The notes under the pieces: generated by a model
Database searches by the model: none
Told to the model about the DNA's origin: nothing
Seen by the model: the letters and a program-made list of their open reading frames with translations, nothing else
Assembly (NCBI RefSeq): GCF_001618425.1
Contig: NZ_BDCU01000004.1
Location: forward strand, 1-62,405
Direction: 5' to 3'
Length of the DNA: 62,405 bases
Source: Nocardia fusca NBRC 14340
Lineage (GTDB): Bacteria > Actinomycetota > Actinomycetes > Mycobacteriales > Mycobacteriaceae
Shown: positions 8,430-17,481 of the stretch, piece by piece
Layout: each line of letters begins with the position of its first letter
Position numbering within the stretch: position 1 is the first letter of the stretch
Program-made: the position numbers and the translations under genes

Positions 8430-9944
8430 TCAGATCCGGTTCCCGCTGTCGTCCGCGGCGGCGGGTTCCGGCCGGTTGCGCGGTAGCCGGACCGTGAAGG
8501 TGGTGCCCACCCCGTATTCGCTGTGCACCGCCACGGTGCCGCCGTGCGCGGCGACCAGTGCCTGCACGATCGACAGGCCGAGCCCGGTTCCACCGCTGCC
8601 CCGGCTGCGCGAATCGTCGGCCCGATAGAACCTCTCGAAAACCCGCGCGGCCTGGTCCGGTGACATTCCCGGTCCGGTATCGGCCACCTCGAGCCGCACC
8701 TCGTCCCGGTCGGGCGTCAGCCGGACGGTCACCACGGCCTCGGGTGGCGTGTGCACGAGCGCGTTGTTCAGCAGGTTCGCCAGTACCTGCCGCAGCCGAG
8801 CCGCGTCACCCGGTATCTCCGCGGTACCGGAACCGGGCCGAACATCGACACGGATCGTGCGCTCCGGGTCGTGGCGGCCCTGCGCGGTCGCTACCGCGCG
8901 CGCACTGTGCACGGCGTCGCTGGTCAAGGTCAGCAGGTCGACCGGCGCCTGTTCCACCGGACGCTCGGCGTCGAGCCGGGCCAGCATCAGCAGATCCTCG
9001 ACCAGCAGGCCCATCCGTTTCGATTCGCGTTCGATCCGGTCGAGCAGCATATCGGTATCTCCGGTGGCGCCCTGCCGGTACAGCTCGGCGAAACCTTTGA
9101 TCGTGGTCAGCGGCGTCCGCAACTCGTGGCTGGCGTCGGCGACGAAACGGCGCATCTTCTCCTCGGACCGCCGCGCGGCCTCCTCCGACGCCTCGGTCGC
9201 GGCGAACCCGCGCTGGATCTGGGCGAGCATCGAGTTCAACGATTGCGCCAGCCGATCGACCTCGGTGTTGGTCCCGCGCGTCGGTACCCGCCGGTGCAGA
9301 TCCCCCGCCGCGATATCGGCGGCGGTCTCCTCCACCTGCACCAGCCGGCGCAGACTGCGCCTGATGACGAAGTACGCGGCCACCGCCAGCAGCGCGAGCA
9401 CCAGGGCGCCGATCACCAGCTGCAGCACCACCAGCCGTTCGACGATCTCCTCGGTTTCGTCCAGCCGCTGCGCCACCACACTGGTGCCTCGGGCGTTCAC
9501 CGTGTACCGGACCCGCCACTGCCCGGAATCGCCGTCGGCCGATCCGGTGGTGAAGGTCCCCGGGCGCATGTTCCGCGGCAGTTCCGGCGCGCCGTTGCCC
9601 ACATCGGCCTGTAGATACAACTTGCCCGAGTCGTCCTCGACCCGCGCGTAGTACAGCACGGGCGGCCGCTCCCGCCCCGGCTCCCCCGGCAGCGGTAACG
9701 GTGGCCGGCTACCGGGCCGCGCCCAGGTCTGCGCCTGCTCCTGCAGCTGCTGATCCACCCGATCGATCAACGCGGCGCGCAACGCCGAGGTCACCGCCAC
9801 TCCGGAGGCCAGCAGCCCCGCGGCGGCCAGCGCGACCAGCGCCAGCACCAACGTCACCCGCAGCGGGACGGCCGCGAGGCGACCGGTCATCCCCCGCCGG
9901 GCCGGAGGGGATGCCGAGGCGACCGGCGCGGTCTCGGCTGTCAC
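8430..9944 (-). CDS. phoR: Sensor histidine kinase, PhoR-like
   Basis: This 504-aa membrane kinase is read from a GTG at 9944 that overlaps the phoP stop by 4 bp (GTGA), implying translational coupling. Features in order: TM1 about residues 30-50, an extracellular sensor region to about 170, TM2 about 173-193, a HAMP linker, the H-box ASHELRTPLTTIKG with phospho-acceptor H273, then ATPase boxes (LLNNALVHTP, VADTGPGMS, GTGLGLSIV). Upstream phoP and the convergent HIT gene support assignment to PhoR of the PhoPR system, which in mycobacteria responds to acid and controls lipid genes. Confidence 0.88.
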   Translation of the reverse strand: MTAETAPVASASPPARRGMTGRLAAVPLRVTLVLALVALAAAGLLASGVAVTSALRAALIDRVDQQLQEQAQTWARPGSRPPLPLPGEPGRERPPVLYYARVEDDSGKLYLQADVGNGAPELPRNMRPGTFTTGSADGDSGQWRVRYTVNARGTSVVAQRLDETEEIVERLVVLQLVIGALVLALLAVAAYFVIRRSLRRLVQVEETAADIAAGDLHRRVPTRGTNTEVDRLAQSLNSMLAQIQRGFAATEASEEAARRSEEKMRRFVADASHELRTPLTTIKGFAELYRQGATGDTDMLLDRIERESKRMGLLVEDLLMLARLDAERPVEQAPVDLLTLTSDAVHSARAVATAQGRHDPERTIRVDVRPGSGTAEIPGDAARLRQVLANLLNNALVHTPPEAVVTVRLTPDRDEVRLEVADTGPGMSPDQAARVFERFYRADDSRSRGSGGTGLGLSIVQALVAAHGGTVAVHSEYGVGTTFTVRLPRNRPEPAAADDSGNRI

Positions 9945-10663
9945 GACCGGCCGGCGGATTCGCGCATCACATACCCGACTCCGCGCAAGGTGTGGATCAG
10001 CCGCTGCGGACCGGTATCGACCTTCTTGCGCAGATACGACACATAGGTCTCCACCACGCCGACCTCCCCGCCGAAGTCGTACCGCCACACATGGTCCAGA
10101 ATCCGTGGCTTGCTGAGCACTGTCCCCGCGTTCACCATGAAATACCGCAGCAGCGTGAACTCGGTCGGTGACAACGCCACCGGCTCCCCGGCCTTGAACA
10201 CCTCGTGCGTATCGTCGTCCAGCTCGATATCGGCGAACCGGATCCGCGACTGCTCCCGCGCCGGCGCGGTGGCCCCGGCCCGGCGCAGGATCACCCGTAA
10301 CCGGGCGACGACCTCCTCCAAACTGAACGGCTTGGTGACATAGTCGTCGGCGCCCAGCGTCAACCCGGTCACCTTGTCCTGGATATCGTCGCGGGCGGTC
10401 AGGAACAACACCGGCGCATCGATACCGTCGGCCCGCAACCGCCGCAGCAGCCCGAACCCGTCCATCCCCGGCATCATCACATCGACGATCAACGCGTCGG
10501 GCCGGAAGCCGCGCGCCACATCCAGCGCCTGTGCCCCGTCGGCGGCGGACGCCACCTCGAACCCCTGGAACCGCAAACTCACGGTCAGCAGTTCCACGAT
10601 CATCGCCTCGTCGTCGACGACCAGGACCCGCGCCTCGGGTACTCCGCCCTGCGCCCCACTCAT
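9941..10663 (-). CDS. phoP: Response regulator, PhoP-like (OmpR family)
   Basis: This 240-aa protein has a receiver domain with the acidic pair D17/D18, phospho-acceptor D61 (IVDVMMPGMDG), T89 and K111, and a C-terminal winged-helix DNA-binding domain (LSPTEFTLLRYFMVNAGTV, ending RGVGYVMRES). From memory the sequence is very close to M. tuberculosis PhoP across both domains, including DGIDAP and VTKPFSLEEVVARLRV. The ATG at 10663 (MSGAQGG) matches the usual length; the longer frame to 10924 is low-complexity and unlikely to be translated. It overlaps phoR by 4 bp. Confidence 0.9.
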   Translation of the reverse strand: MSGAQGGVPEARVLVVDDEAMIVELLTVSLRFQGFEVASAADGAQALDVARGFRPDALIVDVMMPGMDGFGLLRRLRADGIDAPVLFLTARDDIQDKVTGLTLGADDYVTKPFSLEEVVARLRVILRRAGATAPAREQSRIRFADIELDDDTHEVFKAGEPVALSPTEFTLLRYFMVNAGTVLSKPRILDHVWRYDFGGEVGVVETYVSYLRKKVDTGPQRLIHTLRGVGYVMRESAGRS

Positions 10664-10945
10664 GCCCCCATACTGGCCCACCCCGCTGGCATCCCCCTGC
10701 GCACTCGCTGTGAACAAGCTGTGTTGAATTGCGGCGCCTTCGGCACGCGGGGTCGAGGCCCCCTCGGTCCCGCCGTTCAGCCGTCGAGACTCGCGCCTGC
10801 GGCGCATGCGACGTGCGGTGGGCCGCCCATAGAGTGCGACCACTGAGCACCTCCGGCCCAGGGCGGGACGGGCCTCGACCCTTTCAGGGCCTCGCTGAAC
10901 TCGGCACCGGGGATGTGCGGCCATTACGAGCCGGCCTGGGGAAAC
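10664..10945. other. Intergenic region between otsA and phoP with a repeated palindromic element
   Basis: This 282-bp region should contain the phoPR promoter. It lies where the phoP-type and otsA/mce4-type synteny blocks meet. A 25-bp element at 10870-10894 reappears, inverted, at the right end of the window; a partial copy of its core (GGGTCGAGGCCCC) lies at 10750-10762. No gene is convincing here. Confidence 0.5.
10870..10894. repeat. 25-bp interspersed repeat, copy 1
   Basis: GGGCCTCGACCCTTTCAGGG followed by CCTCG. The reverse complement of this element occurs at 62381-62405 with one mismatch (24 of 25 bases). It is partly self-complementary (CCCTTTCAGGG), like a small intergenic REP-type repeat. 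Confidence 0.7.
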
Positions 10946-12586
10946 CTACTCCCGAAAGTCCTCGTCGTCATGATTTCCGTCGGCCATCAGGGCCTTTCCG
11001 GCGACCTGGCCCTGGGCCAGGGCGTCCAGGAACGCCCGGGCCCAGCGGTCCACGTCGTGGGCCAGGACCTGACGGCGCAGGGAGCGCATCCGGCGGCGGC
11101 GGGTTTCGCGGTCGTCGGTGAGGGCGGCGACGATGGCGTCCTTGACGCTGTCCAGATCGTGCGGATTGCACAGATAGGACTGGCGGAGCTCGGCCGCGGC
11201 GCCGGTGAACTCGCTGAGCACCAGGGTGCCGTTGAGGCCGGAGTGGCAGGCGACGTACTCCTTGGCGACCAGGTTCATACCGTCGCGCAGGGGTGTCACC
11301 AGCATGACGTCTGCGGCCACGAAGAAGGAGATGAGTTCTTCACGGGCGATCGGCCGGTGCAGATAGTGGACGACCGGGTAGCCGACGCGGGCGAACTCGC
11401 CGTTGATGCGGCCGACCTGTCGTTCGATATCGCCGCGCATCTGGATATAGCTCTCGACCCGTTCCCGGCTGGGCGTGGCCAGCTGCACCATCACGGTTTC
11501 CGACGGGTCGACCCGGCCTTCGGCCAGCAGTTCCTCGAGGGCGTTGAGCCTGATGTCGATACCTTTGGTGTAGTCGAGGCGGTCGACACCGAGCAGGATG
11601 TTCTTGGGACTGCCGAGTTCGGCGCGGATGCGGGCGGCACGTTCGCGCACCGAGCGCCGGCGCGAGTGTTCGTCCAGTCCGGCGGAGTCGATGGAAATGG
11701 GGAAGGCCCCGACCCGTACGGTCCGGAACCCGACCTGGACCACGCCCATCTTCGACCGGACTCCGACGGTGCCGCGTGAGGTGGGCTGACCGGCCAGGCG
11801 CCTGGCCAGGTAGAGGAAGTTCTGGGCGCCGCCGGGCAGATGGAAGCCGATCAGGTCGGCGCCGAGCAGCCCCTCCACGATCTCGGTACGCCATGGCATC
11901 TGCATGAAGAGTTCCACCGGCGGGAACGGGATGTGCAGGAAGAATCCGATGGTCAGATCCGGGCGCAGCATCCGCAGCATCTTGGGCACGAGTTGCAGCT
12001 GGTAGTCCTGCACCCACACCGTGGCGCCCTCGGCGGCGACCTTCGCGGTCTCCTCGGCGAAACGCCGGTTCACCTGGACGTAGGCCGACCACCAGGTGCG
12101 GTTGTAGACGGGACGGACGATGACGTCGTGGTAGAGCGGCCAGAGGGTGGCGTTGGAGAAGCCTTCGTAGTAGTCGGCGACCTCCTGTGCGGACAGCGGT
12201 ACCGGATGCAGTTCCAGCCCGTCCTCGACGATGGGGTCGACCTCCACATCGGGGACGCCGGCCCAGCCGACCCAGGCACCCCGATTGCTACGCAGCACCG
12301 GCTCCAGCGCGGTCACCAGACCGCCGGGGCTGCGTTTCCAGCGACTGCTGCCGTCCGGCAACTTCTCCAGGTCGACCGGTAGCCGGTTGGCCACCACCAC
12401 GAAACCGGAACCGGCCCCGCGTTCGCGCAGGGGTTCGGCATCCACCGCCTCGGGGAGCGCCTCCGCCGGGTCGATCGGACTACCCGCCGCCCCGGAGCCG
12501 TTACGGTCTCCGGGCCGGTCCGCGGACACGGCGTTTTCATCCTCGGGGGTGGAATCGCTGGACGGCTGATCGGTCATCTGGTCCAC
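10946..12586 (-). CDS. otsA: Alpha,alpha-trehalose-phosphate synthase OtsA
   Basis: This 546-aa GT20 glycosyltransferase makes trehalose 6-phosphate from UDP/ADP-glucose and glucose 6-phosphate. Recognisable blocks are [73 protein letters not shown] and [18 protein letters not shown]. The first 55 residues are acidic and low-complexity, an extension common in actinobacterial OtsA. A 56-aa gene lies just upstream on the same strand, as in the Rv3489-Rv3490 pair. Trehalose feeds mycolic-acid glycolipids and stress protection. Confidence 0.95.
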   Translation of the reverse strand: MDQMTDQPSSDSTPEDENAVSADRPGDRNGSGAAGSPIDPAEALPEAVDAEPLRERGAGSGFVVVANRLPVDLEKLPDGSSRWKRSPGGLVTALEPVLRSNRGAWVGWAGVPDVEVDPIVEDGLELHPVPLSAQEVADYYEGFSNATLWPLYHDVIVRPVYNRTWWSAYVQVNRRFAEETAKVAAEGATVWVQDYQLQLVPKMLRMLRPDLTIGFFLHIPFPPVELFMQMPWRTEIVEGLLGADLIGFHLPGGAQNFLYLARRLAGQPTSRGTVGVRSKMGVVQVGFRTVRVGAFPISIDSAGLDEHSRRRSVRERAARIRAELGSPKNILLGVDRLDYTKGIDIRLNALEELLAEGRVDPSETVMVQLATPSRERVESYIQMRGDIERQVGRINGEFARVGYPVVHYLHRPIAREELISFFVAADVMLVTPLRDGMNLVAKEYVACHSGLNGTLVLSEFTGAAAELRQSYLCNPHDLDSVKDAIVAALTDDRETRRRRMRSLRRQVLAHDVDRWARAFLDALAQGQVAGKALMADGNHDDEDFRE

Positions 12587-12668
12587 TCACGCATCCTTTG
12601 CGCGGCGCTGAACGCCATGTAGTTGTGTGTGGGGATCCGCCGACGTCGCCGTTGGCGCCGGCGGCTGT

Positions 12669-12839
12669 TTACTCGGTGCGGGCTCCGGGGCCGATACCGA
12701 GCATCGACAGGAGCATCCGGCATTCGTCGGCATCGGCGGCATAGGCGGCCACGACCCGCTGCGCCTGACGAGCGGTCTCGTCGGCGAGGGGTTCCAGATC
12801 GTCGTCGGCGATACCGTTGGCGCTGCTCTTCGCGGCCAT
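12669..12839 (-). CDS. Small conserved protein upstream of otsA (Rv3489-like)
   Basis: This 56-aa acidic, helical protein (MAAKSSANGI...LGIGPGARTE) has a strong Shine-Dalgarno (GGGAGGACTGAG) directly before its ATG, and it sits 82 bp upstream of otsA on the same strand. M. tuberculosis has a small protein of similar length (Rv3489) in front of otsA. No known domain is visible; the single cysteine lies in DADECRMLL. Function unknown. The strong RBS and gene order make it a real gene. Confidence 0.7.
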   Translation of the reverse strand: MAAKSSANGIADDDLEPLADETARQAQRVVAAYAADADECRMLLSMLGIGPGARTE

Positions 12840-12983
12840 CTCAGTCCTCCCGGCAGGTGCGCTTGTATGTGAAATGTCAATGGTATCTGTCCGGGGTCGG
12901 GGTCGCTCCCGGCGCGGGTAACGTGGCGGGGCCCCCGGGGCTATACCTTTGGCAGCAGCAACGATGAGGAAGGGGCCCGCAGC

Positions 12984-13817
12984 ATGCCGTTGGCCACGGT
13001 GAACGGAATATCGCTCAACTATCAGGTCAAGGGAGACCGCGCCAAGGGCACCGACGTCAAAGGCGGCGGTCCGCTGGTGGTACTCGTCATGGGCACCGGC
13101 AGCCCCGGCCGGGTGTGGGAGTTGCACCAGGTGCCGGCCCTGCTCGCCGCCGGATACCGGGTGTGCACGTTCGACAACCGGGGTATCGCTCCCAGCTACG
13201 AGGCCGCCGACGGGATGACCATCCACGAGATGGTGGCCGATACGGCGGCCCTGATCGAATTCCTCGACGAGGGTCCCGCGCTCGTGGCCGGTACCTCGAT
13301 GGGGGCCAGGGTGGCGCAGGAACTCGCGCTCGCGCGGCCCGAACTGGTGCGCAAGGCGGTGTTCCTCGCCGGCCACGGCCGGCTGGACCAGTTCCAGAAG
13401 ACCCTGTCGCTGGGCGAGCACGAGATGGACGCGAACGAGGTGCGGTTGCCGGCCAAGTACGAGGCCGCGCTGACCGCGGTGATGAATCTCTCGCCGGCCA
13501 CCATGGCCGATACGAACAAGGCCCGCGACTGGCTGGATCTGTTCGAGTTCACCGGCGGTCCGGTGCCGCCCGGGATCCGGGCGCAGCGCCGGATGGACCA
13601 CGAGTTCGACCGGCTGCACGCCTACCGCGATATCCGGGTGCCGTGCCTGGCCGTCGGCTTCGCGGACGACCGGATGATCCCGCCGTACCTGGCCAGAGAG
13701 GTCGCCGACGCCATCCCGGGCGGCCGCTACCAGGAGGTTCCCGATGCCGGTCATTACGGCTATCTGGAGCGTCCGGACGCGGTGAACAAGATCTTGCTGG
13801 AATTCTTCGCGGCGTGA
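12984..13817 (+). CDS. Alpha/beta hydrolase
   Basis: This 277-aa protein has the alpha/beta-hydrolase fold: an oxyanion region LVVLVMGTGSPGRVWELHQVP, the nucleophile elbow GTSMGARVAQELALARP with the catalytic serine, and the C-terminal histidine in DAGHYGYLERPD. It is likely a soluble esterase or lipase-like enzyme of unknown substrate. It is followed on the same strand by the MbtH gene 147 bp away. The ATG at 12984 has a purine-rich GAGGAAGGGG upstream. Confidence 0.88.
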   Translation: MPLATVNGISLNYQVKGDRAKGTDVKGGGPLVVLVMGTGSPGRVWELHQVPALLAAGYRVCTFDNRGIAPSYEAADGMTIHEMVADTAALIEFLDEGPALVAGTSMGARVAQELALARPELVRKAVFLAGHGRLDQFQKTLSLGEHEMDANEVRLPAKYEAALTAVMNLSPATMADTNKARDWLDLFEFTGGPVPPGIRAQRRMDHEFDRLHAYRDIRVPCLAVGFADDRMIPPYLAREVADAIPGGRYQEVPDAGHYGYLERPDAVNKILLEFFAA

Positions 13818-13964
13818 GGGGAGGGCCCAAAGCTAACGCCGAGCTTGCTAGTGTCGACACATCGTTTGGGTTCGCGACGCGGCATCCGGAGATCAGACCC
13901 GGGCCGCCGGGGCGGGCCCACACAGATCCGAATCCACAACCCACGAGCACCCCAGTGAGGTGAA

Positions 13965-14195
13965 ATGAGCACCAACCCGTTCGACGACGAGGACGGCCGC
14001 TTCTTCGTTCTGGTCAACGACGAAGAACAGCACTCCCTGTGGCCGGCCTTCGCCGAAGTCCCGGCCGGCTGGCGGGTGGTCTTCGGTGAGGACAGCCGTG
14101 CCGCCTGTGTGGAGTACGTGGAGCAGAACTGGACCGATATGCGGCCCAAGAGCCTGCGTGACGCCATGGCGGCGGACGAGGCGGCCCGCAAGTAG
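13965..14195 (+). CDS. MbtH family NRPS accessory protein (orphan)
   Basis: This 76-aa protein carries the MbtH signature: [39 protein letters not shown]... with the conserved N-x-E-x-Q-x-S-L-W-P pattern and the late W-T-D-M-R-P block. MbtH proteins bind and activate adenylation domains of nonribosomal peptide synthetases. No NRPS is present in the window, so this copy would act in trans. The start is preceded by GAGGTGAA. Confidence 0.93.
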   Translation: MSTNPFDDEDGRFFVLVNDEEQHSLWPAFAEVPAGWRVVFGEDSRAACVEYVEQNWTDMRPKSLRDAMAADEAARK

Positions 14196-14292
14196 GCCGC
14201 ACGCGGGGCCGGTCGAACCGTACAACCGCTGTGCGACATCGCAATCAGGTGTCGCGCGGCGGCCACGTACGGTTATGATGGCTCCGCTTCTC

Positions 14293-14364
14293 GCCTCCTT
14301 AGCTCAGTGGTAGAGCACTCGCCTTGTAAGCGAAAGGTCGTCAGTTCAATCCTGACAGGGGGCT
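14293..14364 (+). tRNA. tRNA-Thr (anticodon TGT)
   Basis: The 72-nt sequence folds as a cloverleaf: acceptor GCCTCCT pairs with AGGGGGC (one G-U pair), the D-arm is AGCTCAGTGGTAGAGC, the anticodon loop CTTGTAA carries TGT at 14325-14327, and the T-arm is GTCAGTTCAATCCTGAC. CCA is not encoded. A strong terminator follows. Confidence 0.95.
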
Positions 14365-14371
14365 CCGGAGG

Positions 14372-14416
14372 AAACCGCCGGTCGAACCGCTCTCGCGGTC
14401 GACCGGCGGTTTTCTG
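14372..14416 (+). terminator. Rho-independent terminator of tRNA-Thr
   Basis: A perfect 14-bp stem (AAACCGCCGGTCGA at 14372-14385 with TCGACCGGCGGTTT at 14399-14412) is followed by further T residues. Confidence 0.9.
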
Positions 14417-14446
14417 TTTCCGGGCGGACCCGGGTGAACCGACGAA

Positions 14447-14474
14447 AGGCCCCCACCGCGACGGTGAGGGCCCT
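14447..14474 (-). terminator. Terminator of the mce4 operon
   Basis: Read on the minus strand, AGGGCCCTCACCG pairs with CGGTGGGGGCC and is followed by TTTCG. It lies 44 bp past the last gene of the mce4 operon. Confidence 0.75.
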
Positions 14475-14517
14475 CGTAACTCTGTCGCCGATCGGTGTCC
14501 GGTCGGCGCGGACGCGG

Positions 14518-15003
14518 TCAGATCGGGGTGACCGAGGCGACCAGCCACCGATCGTCGGATTTGTCGAGCGCGACGCGTACCCGACTGCCGGTGGTGGTGC
14601 CCTGCGGGCTTTCCTTGCTGGTGGTGACCTGGTTGAGGAACAGCAGCACCACGGCGTGCGCACGGTCGGCGGAGACCACTCCCCCGGCCTGTGTGGTGGC
14701 CTTGACGGTCAGTTCCTTCTCCTTGGCCCCGGGCACGATGGCCTTGTCGATCAGCTCGAGGTAGTCGGCCTTGAAATCCGGGGCCAGGTCCTCGGCGGTT
14801 TTGGGCAGTTCCGTGTCCACTGTCCGGAATTCGTAGCTGAACATGGCCGATACGGTGCGGGTCGCCGCGGCCACGGCATCCGTGCGGGACTGCTCCGACT
14901 GCCGGTAGTCCCAGTACCGGTAGCCGCCGATACCGGCCACCACCGCGGCCGCGACCACCACCACCGCGGTCACGCCGACCAGGATCTTGTTACGCACGCT
15001 CAT
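14518..15003 (-). CDS. Mce-associated membrane protein
   Basis: This 161-aa protein has a single N-terminal membrane helix (about residues 8-28) followed by an extracytoplasmic alpha/beta domain of the SnoaL/NTF2-like kind seen in Mce-associated (Mas) proteins, ending RVALDKSDDRWLVASVTPI. Mas proteins are encoded downstream of mceF and stabilise Mce transport complexes. It is the last gene of the operon, 49 bp after its paralogue and directly before a terminator. It corresponds by position to Rv3492c. Confidence 0.82.
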   Translation of the reverse strand: MSVRNKILVGVTAVVVVAAAVVAGIGGYRYWDYRQSEQSRTDAVAAATRTVSAMFSYEFRTVDTELPKTAEDLAPDFKADYLELIDKAIVPGAKEKELTVKATTQAGGVVSADRAHAVVLLFLNQVTTSKESPQGTTTGSRVRVALDKSDDRWLVASVTPI

Positions 15004-15052
15004 TCTCGGTTCCTCTCGGCATGCAGGGTCGGCCCGGTCATGCTGGTCCGGC

Positions 15053-16018
15053 TCATGCCACGAACTTGACGTCCGAGGCGGTCAGCGTGCCGTCGTCGGC
15101 CCGCTGCACGGTCACCCGGAATCGATAGAACCGCTGCTGCTGTTCCTGCGACCCCGCGTTGGTGAGCGTCTGCTTCGCCGCCACCAGGATCACCGCCGAG
15201 TTCTCGTCGTCGCGTTCGACCGCGGCCTCCACCACCTCGCCGGTGGAGACGACCTTGGCCTGTTTCACGATTTCGGTGAACGGGTCCACCCGGCCGTCGA
15301 ATTCGGTCTTGAATTCCCCGGAGGCCATGGTGAGGATGCGGTCGATATCCTCTTTGGCGGTATCGGCGCGAATGGTGGTCAGGTTGAGCACCGTCTGCCG
15401 CGCGGTGGCCACGTATTCGGCGCGGCGTTCGTCGCGCTGCTGGGTGGACTGCACGGCGAACACCGAGACCACGGCGGCGGCGACCAGCCCGATCACCAGC
15501 ACAGCCGCCGCGGCGAGGGCAGCGATCCGCTTCCACGACCGGCCGGACGCCGCAACCTCGGTGGTTCCGGTCTCGTCTGTCTCGGAGTCGTCGCCGGCCT
15601 TCTCCGTTGCGGCGGCGGCTTTCACCAGCTGTACGGTTTCCGCCGAACTCTCCGCTGCCTCGGCGGACCCCGACGCCCCCGCGGCGGACCCACCGAGGGT
15701 GACCTTTTCGGTGACGGGCTCGGCAGTGGATTTCCCGCCGGACCCGAGCGTCTCCTTCTCGGTCGCGGCCTCGGGCGTCCCGCTCGCGGGCACCGTTTCC
15801 GCAATCTTCGTGGCTGCCCCTGCCTTCGGCGCAACGGTGCCGGTCTGCTCCGTAGAACCCGCTGCTTCCCCGGCGGTGACCGTCTCCGCGGCCGCTGACT
15901 CTTCCGCCGCCGCTGCGGCGGTTCCGAGCTTCTCGGTCGCCGCGTCCTCGGCCGGGGGCGGGCCCGCGGTGCGGCTGGCGCGCCGGCGGGTACGGCGGGG
16001 GTCCTTGGTTTCGCTCAT
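15053..16018 (-). CDS. Mce-associated protein with long disordered N-terminus
   Basis: This 321-aa protein has about 165 residues of Ala/Glu/Thr-rich, low-complexity sequence, then one membrane helix (about residues 170-190, IAALAAAAVLVIGLVAAAVVSVFAV) and an external domain like that of its neighbour, ending DDGTLTASDVKFVA. By position it matches Rv3493c, but the cytoplasmic tail is unusually long. The ATG at 16018 overlaps the mce4F stop (ATGA), indicating translational coupling. Confidence 0.82.
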   Translation of the reverse strand: MSETKDPRRTRRRASRTAGPPPAEDAATEKLGTAAAAAEESAAAETVTAGEAAGSTEQTGTVAPKAGAATKIAETVPASGTPEAATEKETLGSGGKSTAEPVTEKVTLGGSAAGASGSAEAAESSAETVQLVKAAAATEKAGDDSETDETGTTEVAASGRSWKRIAALAAAAVLVIGLVAAAVVSVFAVQSTQQRDERRAEYVATARQTVLNLTTIRADTAKEDIDRILTMASGEFKTEFDGRVDPFTEIVKQAKVVSTGEVVEAAVERDDENSAVILVAAKQTLTNAGSQEQQQRFYRFRVTVQRADDGTLTASDVKFVA

Positions 16019-17481
16019 CGTTGCTGCTCCTCGAACATTGCCTGCCAATCCGCGGGTACGGCGCCCGAACCACCGGGGGCGATATCGCCCTGACGGTAGC
16101 TGCGTCCATCGCTGCTGGTGTAGACCCCGGTGGCCGGATCGTAGGAGAGTGCGGCGGCGGGGGTGCTTGCGCCCGAGAAACTAGCAGGTGCCGGGGGTAC
16201 TCCCGCAACCCCCGGCGCCGTGTCGGGGGCTGCCGCGGGCGCCACCGGGGTCGGCGGTTCGGTCGGGGCGACCGGCTGCGGCGGCCCGAAAGGCGGATTG
16301 GTACCGAGCGGAACGTAGCCGGTGCGGCACAATTCGGGACTCGGTGCCCGGCGGCCGGGATATTCCATACACGGCGTATTGCGAATACCGCGGACCGCGG
16401 TCTTGTCGTCCTGCGGCACCTTACAGTACAGGCCCTCGGGCGTGTCGATGGTGTCGAGTTCGCTCGGGTCGCGGCGCTGGTCGGGCGGCAGGAAGCCGGT
16501 GGTACACGGCGGCGGGTCGTTGAGCACGGTCATGAAGTCGACCAGCGCACCGTATTCCATCGGACCGCGGACCGCGGTGAGCAGCGCCGCGATCAGCGGC
16601 GGATACACCACCAGGATCTGTTCCAGGCCGGAGTGGTAGGTGACGCCCACCTGGCCCAGGCTCACCAGATTGTTGAGCAGTAGCGGCAGGGTAGGCCGCA
16701 GATCGTCGAACTGCCGGGTCACCCGTTGGAGCGCGGCCGGGCCGCCGGCGAGGATGTTGCGCAGCGCGGGGTCATGGGCGCGCAGGGTGTCGGTGACCGT
16801 CGCCAGATCCCGGGTCCAGGAGCGGATCGCGGCATCGGAGTTCACCTGGGTGTCCAGCAGCGGCCCGATCTGCTCGATCAGCTGTTTGGTCGGGCCCACA
16901 TTGTCGTTGGCCTCCTGTACCAGCAGCGACGCGGAGTCGATGAAGCGCTGCAGATCCGGCCCGGCTCCGTTGAACGCCCGGAACGCCTCGTCGATGACCT
17001 GCCGCAGCCGGGTGTCGGCGACGCTGGCCAGCAGGCGGTCGGCCTGGTCCAGCAGCGCCCCCACATCCTGTGGGAGTTCGGTGCGGTCCACCGGGATCAC
17101 GCTGCCGTCGTAGAGGTTGGCGCTGCCGGGATCCGGCGGCGGAACCAGGTCGACGTACTGTTCGCCGATCGCCGAGACGCTGCGGACCAGCGCCGAGGAG
17201 TCGGCGGGGATCTTGTAGTCGCTGTCGACCGACAGCTTCGCCTCGACTCCTTCGCGGGTGAGCCGGACCTCGCGGACCACCCCGACATTCGTGCCGCGGT
17301 AGGCGACATTGGCGTTCTGGTAGAGCCCGCCGGTGGCCGCCAGTTCCACCGTGACCTCGTAGCGGCCGATCCCGAGCAGCGCGGGCACGCCGACATAGGT
17401 GCCGCCCATGACGGCCAGCCCGACCACGGTGAGGATCGCGAAGATCGTCAGCTGGATGCGAACGAAACGGGTGAGTGTCAC
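16015..17481 (-). CDS. mce4F: MCE family protein Mce4F
   Basis: This 488-aa protein has an N-terminal membrane helix (residues about 10-30), an MCE domain (YEVTVELAATGGLYQNANVAYRG..., about residues 40-120) and a long helical region. Its C-terminal 100 residues are Pro/Ala-rich and probably disordered. Mce subunits form a hexameric tunnel that carries lipids across the periplasm-like space; mce4 complexes import cholesterol. It overlaps the preceding and following genes by 4 bp each. Confidence 0.9.
   Translation of the reverse strand: MTLTRFVRIQLTIFAILTVVGLAVMGGTYVGVPALLGIGRYEVTVELAATGGLYQNANVAYRGTNVGVVREVRLTREGVEAKLSVDSDYKIPADSSALVRSVSAIGEQYVDLVPPPDPGSANLYDGSVIPVDRTELPQDVGALLDQADRLLASVADTRLRQVIDEAFRAFNGAGPDLQRFIDSASLLVQEANDNVGPTKQLIEQIGPLLDTQVNSDAAIRSWTRDLATVTDTLRAHDPALRNILAGGPAALQRVTRQFDDLRPTLPLLLNNLVSLGQVGVTYHSGLEQILVVYPPLIAALLTAVRGPMEYGALVDFMTVLNDPPPCTTGFLPPDQRRDPSELDTIDTPEGLYCKVPQDDKTAVRGIRNTPCMEYPGRRAPSPELCRTGYVPLGTNPPFGPPQPVAPTEPPTPVAPAAAPDTAPGVAGVPPAPASFSGASTPAAALSYDPATGVYTSSDGRSYRQGDIAPGGSGAVPADWQAMFEEQQR

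Noticed and set aside
10664..10924. N-terminal extension of PhoP
   Set aside because: The upstream in-frame stretch is low-complexity Arg/Pro sequence containing part of the interspersed repeat; PhoP family length fits the ATG at 10663.
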